A stretch of 49,253 nucleotides of DNA. Source: an uncultured Bacteroidota bacterium. GTDB taxonomy: Bacteria > Bacteroidota > Bacteroidia > Flavobacteriales > Flavobacteriaceae. The notes below the pieces were generated by a model, which did not search any database, was not told the DNA's origin, and saw nothing but the letters and a program-made list of their open reading frames with translations. The stretch is from the NCBI GenBank assembly GCA_902514625.1, contig CABXRK010000010.1, positions 1-49,253 of the forward strand, in the 5' to 3' direction. Each line of letters opens with the position of its first letter. Position 1 is the stretch's first letter. A program made the translations under genes and the position numbers. This document shows, one piece after another, positions 16,806 to 26,452 of this stretch.

Positions 16806-18047
16806 CTAAAGTCTAGTGTTAATAATATTGTTAAAGGCTGAGCCAAAGGTATAAGTTAAACCCAATCTAAATTCATTATAAAAATCAGTTGCTATACTTT
16901 TTTGTTGAAGTAATAAATCTTCAATAGATGCTTCACCTGCAGATAGACTTATTTGATCTCTTATTAATCTCATTTCTGCACCAATTCTTAAAGAAAAACC
17001 GTCAAATATTCTAATGTTTAAATAGTTATCAAATGTAAGTCTATTTTTAGAAGCTAAATTTAGATAAGAAAAATAACCTAGTCTACTATAAATATCTCCC
17101 CAATTTTGTCTAAATCTTGTTTTAAAAGCGAAGGAATGAATTCCCAATTTTTCTTTTTCCTTTCCATATATAGTTTTAGTTTCATATTTATTTGATTGGT
17201 AACCAATTTTATATTCTATAACAATTTCTTTTCTTACTACATCTTTATATGGAAAAATACTATACTCAATTGCAGGCGAAATTATATATGAAAAATTTAA
17301 ATTTTGGAATGAATCTTCAGAAAAATTATAAAAAAATCCAGTAGACCAATGATTAGAAATGCTTCTAACTATTTTTCCTTTAATACCTTTATATAGCTTA
17401 GAACTGGAATAATTGCCAGAAGAATTTGAAAAAGACTCCTTTTCTTTCTCATATCTAATATTAGATTCAATTCTCCAATCCTCAGTATACCTATTAATTT
17501 CAAATCTTGCATTAAAATCACTTTCTTTTCTGCTAGATTCTTTTTCAAAGTAGCCGCTTGCAGATATTTCAAAAATCCAATTTTTCCATTTATCTAATTT
17601 AGGATCATTAATTGAAGAATTATTATTTGTAAAATTGATTGTTAAATTTTCAAGGTCGTTAGTTTCAACTATAAATCGAATAAGCCCTTTTTCAATTTTA
17701 TCTTTTATTCCAACTCTGATTTCATCATTTGTCATTTTAGGATGACTTTCAAATGTCATTTTTTTTTCAATTCCTTTAAATTCTTTATTGCCTTTAAAAT
17801 ACAAAGAATACAAACCTTTATTTCCATTAGGATCACCATAAATAAATAATTCTAGATTTGCATCTTTTTGATTTATCATATAATCAACATAAGGGATTTC
17901 ATTTTTAATAAAATCTTTATCACATTTACATTTTAAGAACAATTTTATTGAATTAGATTGGGAGAAAAAATAAAAGGGAATTAAAAAAAATGTTATAAGG
18001 AGATTTTTTTTTAGAATTCTATTAATATAAATAAGTTTGACGATCAT
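16806..18047 (-). CDS. secreted beta-barrel-like protein of unknown function
   Basis: A 413-residue protein with a Sec signal peptide (cleavage likely after FFSQ). A short domain starting CKCDKDFIKNEIPYVDYM follows, then a long run of alternating strands ending RLGLTYTFGSAFNNIINTRL. That ending is typical of an outer-membrane beta-barrel. The CDxDFIRxEIxFVxYVxDRxxAD-like opening recalls a conserved family of unknown function in Bacteroidota and relatives. I take the ATG at 18047; it overlaps the nitrilase stop by 26 bases, and the in-frame TTG at 18050 is less likely. No function can be assigned. Confidence 0.7.
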   Translation of the reverse strand: MIVKLIYINRILKKNLLITFFLIPFYFFSQSNSIKLFLKCKCDKDFIKNEIPYVDYMINQKDANLELFIYGDPNGNKGLYSLYFKGNKEFKGIEKKMTFESHPKMTNDEIRVGIKDKIEKGLIRFIVETNDLENLTINFTNNNSSINDPKLDKWKNWIFEISASGYFEKESSRKESDFNARFEINRYTEDWRIESNIRYEKEKESFSNSSGNYSSSKLYKGIKGKIVRSISNHWSTGFFYNFSEDSFQNLNFSYIISPAIEYSIFPYKDVVRKEIVIEYKIGYQSNKYETKTIYGKEKEKLGIHSFAFKTRFRQNWGDIYSRLGYFSYLNLASKNRLTFDNYLNIRIFDGFSLRIGAEMRLIRDQISLSAGEASIEDLLLQQKSIATDFYNEFRLGLTYTFGSAFNNIINTRL

Positions 18048-18798
18048 CAAAAATGTTGTTATGGTTATTTATTTGCTTGTTATTTGCTTTTTTTTCATCA
18101 ATATTAACAATAGATAATTTTACTTCATTAGAAGCCTTATCTAATATGTTCCCATTAGGATCAGTGATTTGACTTTGACCAGTAAATTTATTTTTATTTT
18201 TCCCCCTAATTTCACTTCCAATTCTGTTACATGTGACAGAGAAAATTTTGTTTTCTATAGATCTTGTTATCATTGCATTTTGACAATAAGGGAGTACTAG
18301 GTTAGAAGGGTGAGCTAAGACTTGCATTCCTTTTAAGGCCATTCCTCTTGATATTTCAGGAAATAGCCAATCAAAACATATCATTACTCCAATATTAATT
18401 CCATTAATATTATAAACTTTTGGTTTTTTTTGACCTCTATTAAACCATTTTTTTTCTTTGTTAAAAAGATGTATTTTTTTGTAAGTGTCAATTACATTTC
18501 CTTTATAAACAATTAGTGAAGAATTATAAATTTTATTTTTCTCAGATTCAATAAATCCACCTATAACAGTTCCTTCAATTTTTAAAGAAATTTGTTTAAG
18601 GAATATTGCTGTTTCATCTTTTTTAGTCTCAGAAAATGATTTGACCTCTTTTTTAGATTTAAAAGTATATCCTGTAGCAAATAATTCTGGGAGGACCAAA
18701 AGATCAACTTTTTTATTACCAATTTTGTCCTTTATGTTTTTAAAATTATCTTTTTTATTACCAAAAATTGGATTTGTTTGAAGAAAACCTACTTTCAT
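18022..18798 (-). CDS. carbon-nitrogen hydrolase (nitrilase superfamily)
   Basis: A 258-residue cytosolic amidase-like enzyme with the full Glu-Lys-Cys triad: Glu38 in LPELFATGY, Lys108 in YKKIHLF and Cys141 in GVMICFDWLFPE. The branch includes omega-amidases and N-carbamoyl-amide hydrolases. The CFDWLFPE form is common in bacterial predicted amidohydrolases, and the substrate is not determined. It shares an overlap with the downstream beta-barrel gene, so they are probably translated from one message, although no common role is obvious. Confidence 0.87.
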   Translation of the reverse strand: MKVGFLQTNPIFGNKKDNFKNIKDKIGNKKVDLLVLPELFATGYTFKSKKEVKSFSETKKDETAIFLKQISLKIEGTVIGGFIESEKNKIYNSSLIVYKGNVIDTYKKIHLFNKEKKWFNRGQKKPKVYNINGINIGVMICFDWLFPEISRGMALKGMQVLAHPSNLVLPYCQNAMITRSIENKIFSVTCNRIGSEIRGKNKNKFTGQSQITDPNGNILDKASNEVKLSIVNIDEKKANNKQINNHNNIFDDRQTYLY

Positions 18799-18884
18799 AT
18801 ATTTATTTAAAATTTATATTAATATATTTAGCATAAGACATAGAATAATAAACAAATTTAATTTATATTTTATAAATTTATACT

Positions 18885-20147
18885 ATGCGTAAAAGAGATT
18901 TTCTTAAAAATTTATCGGGCTTGGCTTTTATTCCAAATTTTTTACCATTTGAGCTATCCTTAGATGAATTAAAATCTACAATAGAAGTAAAAAAAACAGT
19001 TAAGACTGACTTTTGGGATAAAATTAGGATGGATTATTTGTTGAAAAATGATTATGTAAATCTAGAGAATGGTTATTATAATATTATTCCTAGACCAACT
19101 TTGAATAAATACTTTGAACATATTAAAAAAGTAAATTTTCATGGTTCTTATTATATGAGAAATAAAAGAGAAAAAGATAATTTAAGAATTGTTAAAAGAC
19201 TTTCTCAATTTGTTGGCTGTAATTCTGATCAACTTGTAATTACAAGAAATACAACTGAATCATTAGATTTAGTTATTTCTGGATTTCCTTGGAAAAAGAA
19301 TGATGAAGCAATTTTTGCTGATCAAGATTATGGAGCAATGAAGCAAATGTTTAAACAAATATCTGCTAGATACGGTATCAATAATAAAATTATTTCAATA
19401 CCAAATCATCCTTTAGATGATGATGAAATTGTTTCAATTTATGAGAATCAAATAACTGCAAGGACAAAATTAATTATGGTAAGTCATATGATAAATATTA
19501 CAGGACAAATTTTACCAGTAAAAAAAATATGTGATATGGCGCATAAATATAATGTTGAAGTTCTTGTAGATGGAGCTCATTGTATTGGTCATTTTTCTTT
19601 TAATATTTCAGATCTTAATTGTGATTATTATGGATCAAGTCTTCATAAATGGTTAAGTACTCCTTTAGGAGTCGGTCTTTTATACGTATCAAAAAAAAAT
19701 ATTTCAAAGATTTGGCCATTAATCGCCAGTCATATTAGCGAAAAGAATAATATTATGAGACTTAATCATATTGGGACTCATCCTGTTCATACTGATTTAG
19801 CAATTGACAATGCTTTGGATTATATTGAAATTATTGGTATTAAAAGGAAAGAAAATAGATTGCGAAAGCTTCAAAGATACTGGTCTGATAGTCTTAGGTC
19901 GAACAAAAAGGTTATTGTAAATACCCCCATAGAAATTCAAAGGAGTTGTGGAATTGGAAATATTGGCATTAGAGGATTAAAGCCTTTAGAATTTCAAAAA
20001 ATTCTTTTTGATAAATATAATATTTTTACCGTTGCCATTGATGAAGCCAATGTATTTGGTTGCAGAATAACTCCAAATGTATATACAAGTTTTAATGAAT
20101 TGAATAAATTTATTGAAGCAGTGAATAAAATTACCTTAAAAGTTTAA
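18885..20147 (+). CDS. class V aminotransferase-fold PLP enzyme
   Basis: A 420-residue PLP enzyme of the aminotransferase class V, isopenicillin-N-epimerase-like group. Asp229 in VEVLVDGAHCIGH contacts the PLP nitrogen and Lys255 in YGSSLHKWLSTPLG forms the internal aldimine. The first 20 residues (MRKRDFLKNLSGLAFIPNFL) look like a Tat signal with RKRDFLK instead of the strict RRxFLK. This fits the family, where many Bacteroidota members are predicted to be exported with cofactor bound. The natural reaction is unknown; cysteine desulfurase, epimerase and lyase activities are all found on this fold. Confidence 0.82.
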   Translation: MRKRDFLKNLSGLAFIPNFLPFELSLDELKSTIEVKKTVKTDFWDKIRMDYLLKNDYVNLENGYYNIIPRPTLNKYFEHIKKVNFHGSYYMRNKREKDNLRIVKRLSQFVGCNSDQLVITRNTTESLDLVISGFPWKKNDEAIFADQDYGAMKQMFKQISARYGINNKIISIPNHPLDDDEIVSIYENQITARTKLIMVSHMINITGQILPVKKICDMAHKYNVEVLVDGAHCIGHFSFNISDLNCDYYGSSLHKWLSTPLGVGLLYVSKKNISKIWPLIASHISEKNNIMRLNHIGTHPVHTDLAIDNALDYIEIIGIKRKENRLRKLQRYWSDSLRSNKKVIVNTPIEIQRSCGIGNIGIRGLKPLEFQKILFDKYNIFTVAIDEANVFGCRITPNVYTSFNELNKFIEAVNKITLKV

Positions 20148-20205
20148 TGGATCCATTCAAACTATAAACGCTTTGGCAAATTAATAAATCGCTATAGTAT
20201 TTGCA

Positions 20206-20955
20206 TTAATTTAACTTGTCACGATTTATCCTAAAATCATCTAATCTTATATCATCTAGGCCCTCTTTGTCAAAAGGATATTCCATATGATCCTGTATGT
20301 TATATAATGAAATTAAAATAAAAGTACTTAAAACAATAACGAAATAGGTTAACCACCTAGGGGCATCTTCTCCCATTCTACTAATTATTGTGGGAGTATA
20401 AATTAAAGGAAACATATAAATAAATATCTTACAGTAAGCTTTAAGACTTATTGGTGTCCTATGAGTATGAATTGCCAAAAGATTTTCTGTTGATTCATGA
20501 ACATCTCTAAGAAATCTTAATAGTTTTTCTTTTCTTCCACCTCCGAAAAATTCATTGTTATCTTTTACAAAAGCATAGATTTTATCAATTGTTTTATCTA
20601 GGTCAGTAGTATCATAATTATTTTTACATAGGTGATCCATAAGTTTGTCACTTACTTCAATTAAAGTCTTTGCGATAATAGCTTTTTTATTATCTTCCAT
20701 TTTATTATTTTCATCAAACAAATTTTTTAAAGTTAACATACTTCCTCTAAATCTGCTTAAGTGCTCTAAAGCCTTTTCTCTTCTTCTAAAAGCACCACGA
20801 ATAGTAAAAACTATTGGAAAAATTATAGCAATACTAAGTAAGGTTAAATCTATATCATAAGAAATATTTAATGCGTAAGCCAGGTAAGGGACAGCCATTG
20901 AAATTATAAAAGTTAATAATGTCCTTTTATTAATTATTGAAAAATATTGATTCAC
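20206..20955 (-). CDS. membrane protein, possibly bestrophin-like
   Basis: A 249-residue protein with two hydrophobic segments near the N-terminus (about 10-55), a charged helical middle and two more spans at about 168-218. It ends NIQDHMEYPFDKEGLDDIRL. The paired spans followed by FRRREKALEHLSRFRGS and the late EYPFD..DDI stretch recall bacterial bestrophin-type channels (EDPFG..NDL), but similarity is distant. The frame opens with GTG at 20955; an ATG at 20898 would give a form lacking the first span, so GTG is preferred. Function is unassigned. Confidence 0.5.
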   Translation of the reverse strand: MNQYFSIINKRTLLTFIISMAVPYLAYALNISYDIDLTLLSIAIIFPIVFTIRGAFRRREKALEHLSRFRGSMLTLKNLFDENNKMEDNKKAIIAKTLIEVSDKLMDHLCKNNYDTTDLDKTIDKIYAFVKDNNEFFGGGRKEKLLRFLRDVHESTENLLAIHTHRTPISLKAYCKIFIYMFPLIYTPTIISRMGEDAPRWLTYFVIVLSTFILISLYNIQDHMEYPFDKEGLDDIRLDDFRINRDKLN

Positions 20956-20978
20956 TTGTTTAAAAAATTTTATATTTG
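20947..20978 (+). promoter_or_regulatory. promoter upstream of CotH-like gene
   Basis: TTG (20947-20949) and TATATTTG (20971-20978) are separated by 21 bases, within the known Bacteroidota range. The ATG at 21005 follows 27 bases later. The -33 element overlaps the start of the divergent gene. Confidence 0.5.
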
Positions 20979-21004
20979 GTTAAATTATAAACTATTAATG
21001 TACT

Positions 21005-22033
21005 ATGCAAGTTATTAAGTCTATCCTTTTAATATTATTCGTTGTAATATTTTCTAAAGCTAATGTTTTTGGTCAAAACGAAACGACCAAACTTTTTTCT
21101 AAGAGTGATGCTTTATCTATGAAATTAAGTTACTCTAACAAAAACATGAAGAGAAAAACCAATGATTCAACTTATATTGATACTGATTTATTTTATAAAT
21201 CAGAGGATGGGAGTTGGGTTAATTTTCCAGTATCTTTAAGAGCAAGAGGTAATTTTAGAAGAGCCACATGCTATTTCCCACCTATAAAGATGAAAATCAA
21301 AAAGTCAAATTCAAATAGCACTTTGTTTGAAGGCAACAAAAAATTGAAGCTTGTTTTGCCTTGTAAAATTGAAAAAGATTTGAATGATAATATTTTGAAG
21401 GAATTAATTGCCTATAAGTTATATGAGCATATTTCACCTTATCATTTTAAAACAAGAATGGTTAATATAGAATTTAGAGAGGTAAAAGGTAAAAAGTTTA
21501 AAGATCATCAATTAAAGGGATTTTTAATTGAAGATGATAAAAAAGTGGCTAAATTTCATGATGGAAAGGTTTTTGAAAGATTTATTCATCCTTTAGCAAT
21601 GGATGCCGAAACTTCAATTCAAAATGCTTTATTTCAGTATATGATTGGCAATACTGATTTTTCTGTTGCATATCAACATAACGGTAAACTTCTCTATATT
21701 GATAAAAAGATTATGCCATTACCATATGATTTTGACATGTCTGGTCTTGTAAATGCTAGTTATTCTGTTCCTAATGAAACACTTGGGATAAATAGTGTTA
21801 CTCAAAGAGTTTTTAGAGGCTTTAAGAGAGATAACTCAGAAGTTCAGAAGATTAGACAACAATTTTTAGATAAAAAAGCCAGTATTCTTGAAACTGTAAA
21901 AAGTTTTGAAGGAGATTTTGATAATCCTAAAGAGTACTCTCAAGCTTTGTCTTATATTGAAAGTTTTTTTACAATAATAGAAAGTGACGCTAATTTTAAG
22001 TCAAAGGTTTTAATGAAAGCTAGGACAAAGTAG
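21005..22033 (+). CDS. secreted CotH-like protein
   Basis: A 342-residue exported protein with a Sec signal (cleavage likely after VFGQ). The body has LRARGNFRR, a GNKKLKLVLPC segment, the helix LKELIAYKLYEHISPYHF, then FQYMIGNTDFSVAYQHN and MPLPYDFDMSGLVNASY. These are the positions where CotH-type atypical kinases have their GNxD...N catalytic and YDxD metal-binding motifs, so a CotH-like fold is likely. CotH kinases phosphorylate spore-coat proteins in Bacillus; in this group the target is unknown. It is convergent with the alkaline phosphatase gene, two bases apart. Confidence 0.65.
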   Translation: MQVIKSILLILFVVIFSKANVFGQNETTKLFSKSDALSMKLSYSNKNMKRKTNDSTYIDTDLFYKSEDGSWVNFPVSLRARGNFRRATCYFPPIKMKIKKSNSNSTLFEGNKKLKLVLPCKIEKDLNDNILKELIAYKLYEHISPYHFKTRMVNIEFREVKGKKFKDHQLKGFLIEDDKKVAKFHDGKVFERFIHPLAMDAETSIQNALFQYMIGNTDFSVAYQHNGKLLYIDKKIMPLPYDFDMSGLVNASYSVPNETLGINSVTQRVFRGFKRDNSEVQKIRQQFLDKKASILETVKSFEGDFDNPKEYSQALSYIESFFTIIESDANFKSKVLMKARTK

Positions 22034-22035
22034 AT

Positions 22036-23088
22036 CTAGTTGTTTATTGTAGAAAGCATTTTGTCAAAAATTTCAGTATTATCATAAACTCCTGAGAATA
22101 GTTCAGAGTTCGGTCCATAAGAGAAAATTGGCACCATTGTTGCACTATGGCCAATTGTGTTAAATTTTGTTTTAATTTGAAACCTTTTAATTTTACCTCC
22201 TGTAATAGCTAATCCACCTGTTTCATGGTCAGAAGTTACGATAACTAGAGTATTTTTATTTTTTGAACTAAAATTTATTGCTGACTTAATTGCTTCATCA
22301 AAGTCTTTAAATTCTGAAATCACATAATTAATATCATTTTTATGCCCTCCCCAATCGATTTGAGATCCTTCAACAACAAGAAAAAAAGGTTCTTGATTTG
22401 AAGACAATTTTGATAAGACTTCTTCAACAGCATTAGAAAGTTTAGGTTTTCTACCTTGATTAATAGGAACGGGATCTCCTAAACTAGTGAGAAATCCAAT
22501 TTTATTTGATTTTGATTCAGTAAATTTTTTTAACGAATAAACAAATTCGTGAGAGCTCATTTCTTCTATTAGGTTTCTTTTGTCTTTTCTTCTGGTAAAA
22601 TAATCTCTCCCACCTCCAATGAAAAAATCTACATCACTTTGACTTAATTGAAGAGCAATATCTTCATATTGGTTTCTACTAAGTACATTAGCATAAAATG
22701 ATGCTGGAGTAGCATGAACAATTGTTGAAGTTGCAATTATACCTGTTTTATAACCTTTTTCCTTGCTATGTTTTAGAATAGATTTTATTTTTTTATTTTG
22801 AGGATTAATTCCGATAGTACCATTTAATGTTTTTTCTCCACATGCAAATGCAGTTCCACTAGCAGCAGAATCAGTAACTAGGGCATTATGAGAGTGAGTT
22901 TTAACTAATCCAACAAAAGGAAAAGATTCAAGAGCTGTATTATTATTTAAAGAGTACATTCCAGCAGAAATATGTGTAAGTCCCATTCCATCACCAATCA
23001 TTAAAATAATATTGGTTTGACTTGTATTTTGAGAAAAAATATTACATGAAATAAAAAGGTTAAAAAGAATTATAATAGATTTTTTCAT
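22036..23088 (-). CDS. alkaline phosphatase
   Basis: A 350-residue PhoA-type phosphomonoesterase with a Sec signal peptide (NIFSQ), so probably periplasmic. Metal and nucleophile motifs are intact: MIGDGMG with Asp33, VTDSAASGTA with nucleophile Ser74, SQIDWGGH and SDHETGG for the zinc ligands, and the last His in NTIGHSATMVPIF. It would release phosphate from organic esters, a common trait of marine flavobacteria. At 350 residues it is shorter than E. coli PhoA, as expected for this branch. No Pho-box-like site was identified. Confidence 0.92.
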   Translation of the reverse strand: MKKSIIILFNLFISCNIFSQNTSQTNIILMIGDGMGLTHISAGMYSLNNNTALESFPFVGLVKTHSHNALVTDSAASGTAFACGEKTLNGTIGINPQNKKIKSILKHSKEKGYKTGIIATSTIVHATPASFYANVLSRNQYEDIALQLSQSDVDFFIGGGRDYFTRRKDKRNLIEEMSSHEFVYSLKKFTESKSNKIGFLTSLGDPVPINQGRKPKLSNAVEEVLSKLSSNQEPFFLVVEGSQIDWGGHKNDINYVISEFKDFDEAIKSAINFSSKNKNTLVIVTSDHETGGLAITGGKIKRFQIKTKFNTIGHSATMVPIFSYGPNSELFSGVYDNTEIFDKMLSTINN

Positions 23089-23141
23089 TTTTTTTTTTTT
23101 AATTGTGCAATATACTAATATTGTTAAGACTTTAAATTCTA

Positions 23142-24359
23142 TTAAAGTTTTATTAGGTTAATAATGGTTTTTGATGAACCAGCTTTTGAGTTAATATATT
23201 CAGAATTAATTTTTCCTAGTTTATTCCTTTTTATAGAATCTTTTAATAATAAAGAAATAATTTTATAAAATTCATTTTCATTTTTAACACTTATTATTCC
23301 TCCAAGTTTAACTAAATCAATAACTTCATTGTATTTATTATAATTTTTACCTACTATAATAGGGATATTAAAAACAGCTGGTTCCATAGTATTATGAAGG
23401 CCTTTTTTACCCATGCCTCCACCTACGTATGCGATGTCAGCGTATTTATAGATTTTACTTAATAATCCTATAGAATCAATTACTAAAATTTGACTTTTTG
23501 AATTATCTTTTTTATATGAACTTAACAGGGAATAAGGCATTTTTAATTTTCTTGTAAGTTCTTTTAAGGAATTAGTATCGATTTTATGTGGGACAATGAT
23601 AGTTTTAAGTTTAGGAAATAATTTTAATTTATTTAATAAAAAATAGTCTTCTTTCCATGTACTACCTAGAACAAGGCAAGGGCTTGAAGCTTTAAATTTT
23701 GAAATTGCTTTAAGTTCAAAGATTTCATTTTTAATTTTCAGGACTCTATCAAGTCTTGTATCACCAATAACAGTAGAAGAAGAAATCCCGATTGAATTTA
23801 ATAAATTTTTAGAATTATCATCTTGAACAAAAAAGTGATCTATTTTTTTTAAATATTTCACAAGGAATTTTCCGTAAAATTTAAAGAAGATTTGATCTTT
23901 TCTGAAGATGCTGGATATTGAAAAAATTTTAATTTTTTTAATGTAAAGTTGATTGATTAGCTCAGGCCAGAATTCATATTTTATTAAAAAAAGTACTTTT
24001 GGATTAAAATTATTTAAAAAAGAAATAATTGTTTTTTGATTATCGAAGGGAAGGTAAGAGACGCAATCCGCGTGTTTATAATTTTTTTGAATTTCATAAC
24101 CTGATGAGGAAAAAAAAGTTAAAAGTATTTTATAATTAGAATAATTTTTAGAATAAAGTTCAATAAGAGGTCTAGCTTGTTCAAATTCTCCTAATGATGA
24201 GCAATGAAACCAAATTACATTGTCATTTTTTGAAAATGATTTACTTATTTTAGAATTAATATTTAATCTAGTCCTTAATAGTTTGTTAATTTTTAGTGAA
24301 AAGAAAGACAGGAACTTTAGTAAATTAAATAAAAACTGAAAAATAGATCTATATAACAT
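23142..24359 (-). CDS. waaA: Kdo transferase
   Basis: A 405-residue GT30 glycosyltransferase (WaaA/KdtA) that adds Kdo to lipid A precursors on the inner face of the cytoplasmic membrane. Family segments are WFHCSSLGEFEQARPLIE with the catalytic Glu, ILLTFFSSSGYEI, the acceptor-side YEFWPELI, and the CMP-Kdo-binding YVGGGMGKKGLHNTMEPAVFNIPIIVG. An N-terminal hydrophobic anchor is present. Together with lpxK it shows LPS assembly. It is divergent from the DegT-family gene. Confidence 0.93.
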   Translation of the reverse strand: MLYRSIFQFLFNLLKFLSFFSLKINKLLRTRLNINSKISKSFSKNDNVIWFHCSSLGEFEQARPLIELYSKNYSNYKILLTFFSSSGYEIQKNYKHADCVSYLPFDNQKTIISFLNNFNPKVLFLIKYEFWPELINQLYIKKIKIFSISSIFRKDQIFFKFYGKFLVKYLKKIDHFFVQDDNSKNLLNSIGISSSTVIGDTRLDRVLKIKNEIFELKAISKFKASSPCLVLGSTWKEDYFLLNKLKLFPKLKTIIVPHKIDTNSLKELTRKLKMPYSLLSSYKKDNSKSQILVIDSIGLLSKIYKYADIAYVGGGMGKKGLHNTMEPAVFNIPIIVGKNYNKYNEVIDLVKLGGIISVKNENEFYKIISLLLKDSIKRNKLGKINSEYINSKAGSSKTIINLIKL

Positions 24360-24436
24360 ATTTCAAAAATAGTTTATCTAATGATTAACTAAAAGGAGTT
24401 TTCTTTTTTTTAAATTTACAGAAGATAATTGCAATA

Positions 24437-25573
24437 ATGAAAAAAATTAAAATGGTTGACCTTAAGGGTCAGTATAATTTAATAAAAAATGAAGTTGATA
24501 AAGCTGTTCTAGATGTGATTGAAAGTACATCATTTATAAATGGTCCATCTGTAAAATTATTTCAAAAGGATTTAGAAAAATATTTAGGTGTAAGGAATGT
24601 AATTCCCTGTGCAAATGGAACTGATGCTCTACAAATTTGTTTAATGGGGTTGCGTTTAATTCCCGGAGATGAAATAATAACTACTGATTTTACATTTGCT
24701 TCAACGGTTGAAGTGATTGAACTACTTGGGCTTACTCCAGTTTTAATTGACATAGATCCAGTTAGTTTTAATATTGATATTGATGCAGTTAAAAAGGCAT
24801 TAACATCAAGAACTAAAGCTATTATTCCAGTTCATTTGTTCGGTCAGGCTGCAAAAATGGATGAACTAATGGAAATAGCAGATGAAAATAATATTTTTGT
24901 AATTGAGGATAATGCTCAGGCGATGGGGGCAAAATATTCTTCTAAAGATGGTACAATAAAAAAAACAGGAAGTATTGGCCACCTATCTGCAACTTCTTTT
25001 TTTCCATCTAAGAATTTAGGAGCTTATGGTGATGGAGGAGCTATCAGTACTAATGATGATAATTTGGCAGAATACATTAGAGGGATAGTAAATCATGGTA
25101 TGTATAAAAGATATTATCATGATGTTGTGGGAGTAAATTCAAGATTGGATTCTATACAAGCTGCTATTTTAAAGGTAAAACTAAAGTATTTAGATGATTA
25201 TAATGAAAGAAGAAAAAAAGCTGCGTCTTTGTATACGGAATTGTTGATTAATCATCCCAACATTATAACGCCTAAGGTTATTTCTGGTCCAAATTCTCAT
25301 GTTTTTCATCAATATACTATAAGAATTGTTGATAAAAATAGAGATAAATTAGTTGAGTATTTAAATAAAAAAAACATTCCCTGTGGAGTATATTATCCTG
25401 TTCCTCTTCATTCTCAGAAGGCATATAAAAATTCAAGTTATAATGAAAAGGAATTCACTATTACAAATCAGATATGTAAGGAAGTTATTTCTTTACCGAT
25501 GCATTCGGAGTTGAAAAAAGATCAGGTTCAATATATAGTCGAAAACATTCTATCTTTCATTAGAGAAAATTAA
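24437..25573 (+). CDS. DegT/DnrJ/EryC1 sugar aminotransferase
   Basis: A 378-residue PLP enzyme of the DegT/DnrJ/EryC1/StrS family, which transaminates nucleotide-linked keto sugars for surface polysaccharides. Hallmarks are NGTDALQICL, VIEDNAQAMGA with the PLP-contact Asp, and SFFPSKNLGAYGDGGA with Lys192 forming the aldimine. The C-terminal CGVYYPVPLHSQKAY is the substrate-side segment. It resembles WbpE-type enzymes acting on UDP-3-keto-glucuronate derivatives, but the exact sugar is not certain. It neighbours waaA, fitting an envelope role. Confidence 0.88.
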   Translation: MKKIKMVDLKGQYNLIKNEVDKAVLDVIESTSFINGPSVKLFQKDLEKYLGVRNVIPCANGTDALQICLMGLRLIPGDEIITTDFTFASTVEVIELLGLTPVLIDIDPVSFNIDIDAVKKALTSRTKAIIPVHLFGQAAKMDELMEIADENNIFVIEDNAQAMGAKYSSKDGTIKKTGSIGHLSATSFFPSKNLGAYGDGGAISTNDDNLAEYIRGIVNHGMYKRYYHDVVGVNSRLDSIQAAILKVKLKYLDDYNERRKKAASLYTELLINHPNIITPKVISGPNSHVFHQYTIRIVDKNRDKLVEYLNKKNIPCGVYYPVPLHSQKAYKNSSYNEKEFTITNQICKEVISLPMHSELKKDQVQYIVENILSFIREN

Positions 25574-26451
25574 ATGTGGGCTGAAGATGTAATCATTGAT
25601 TTATCGATTTTTTTAATTAGCCCTTGTAGAACATTTCCTGGACCTAATTCTAAAAATTCATTAGCACCATAATCAATCATATTCTTTATACTTTGGGCCC
25701 ATTTTACAGGAGAAGTTAATTGAGAAATAAGGTTAGTTTTAATTATTTCAGGTTCTATTACTCCTTTAGCTACAGAATTTTGAAATATCATACAATTTGC
25801 TTTTTTAAATTCAATATTATTAATTGCATCCTCAAGAATAACTTTTGCGGATTCCATCATTGGAGAGTGAAAAGCACCACCTACAGGTAATAAGATGGTT
25901 CTTTTTGCACCAAAAGATTTGAGTTTTTCACAAGTTTTGATTAAATTTTCTTTTTTACCTGAAATAACTAATTGACCTGGACAGTTATAGTTTGCTGGCA
26001 CTACTTTGCTTTTTGTTTTTAAACATATTTCTTCAACTGTTATATCATCAAGGCCTATTATTGCAGCCATTGAACCTGGATTTTTCTCACATGCTTCTTG
26101 CATAGCTAAAGCCCTTTTATTAACAAGTTTTAGACCATCTTCAAATGAGATTACGCCAATTGCAACTAAAGCTGAAAATTCTCCGAGTGAATGGCCAGCT
26201 ACCAGATCAGGACTAAATCTAGATTTCAAAAGAATACATTTAATTACAGAGTGCAAAAAAATAGCAGGTTGAGTCACTTTAGTTTGTTTAAGGGATTCAA
26301 TATCTCCTTCAAACATTATTTTGCTAATAGAAAATTCAAGAATTTCATCAGCTTTAGTAAAAAGTTTTTTTGCTTCATCTGAATGATTATATAGTTCTTT
26401 TCCCATTCCAACAAATTGAGATCCTTGTCCGGGAAATATGTAAGCTTTCAT
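25570..26451 (-). CDS. fabD: malonyl CoA-ACP transacylase
   Basis: FabD moves malonyl from CoA to acyl carrier protein to start fatty acid elongation. The 293-residue protein has FPGQGSQFVGMG at the oxyanion side, nucleophile Ser88 in AGHSLGEFSAL, and the partner His in GGAFHSPMM. Length and motifs are standard. It begins one base after the folA stop, so the thyA-folA-fabD set is likely one message. It overlaps the convergent DegT gene by four bases. Confidence 0.95.
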   Translation of the reverse strand: MKAYIFPGQGSQFVGMGKELYNHSDEAKKLFTKADEILEFSISKIMFEGDIESLKQTKVTQPAIFLHSVIKCILLKSRFSPDLVAGHSLGEFSALVAIGVISFEDGLKLVNKRALAMQEACEKNPGSMAAIIGLDDITVEEICLKTKSKVVPANYNCPGQLVISGKKENLIKTCEKLKSFGAKRTILLPVGGAFHSPMMESAKVILEDAINNIEFKKANCMIFQNSVAKGVIEPEIIKTNLISQLTSPVKWAQSIKNMIDYGANEFLELGPGNVLQGLIKKIDKSMITSSAHI

Positions 26452-26452
26452 A

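Noticed and set aside
26006-26272. 88-codon open frame on the plus strand inside fabD
   Set aside because: It is antisense to the conserved active-site region of fabD; nothing in it resembles a protein family.
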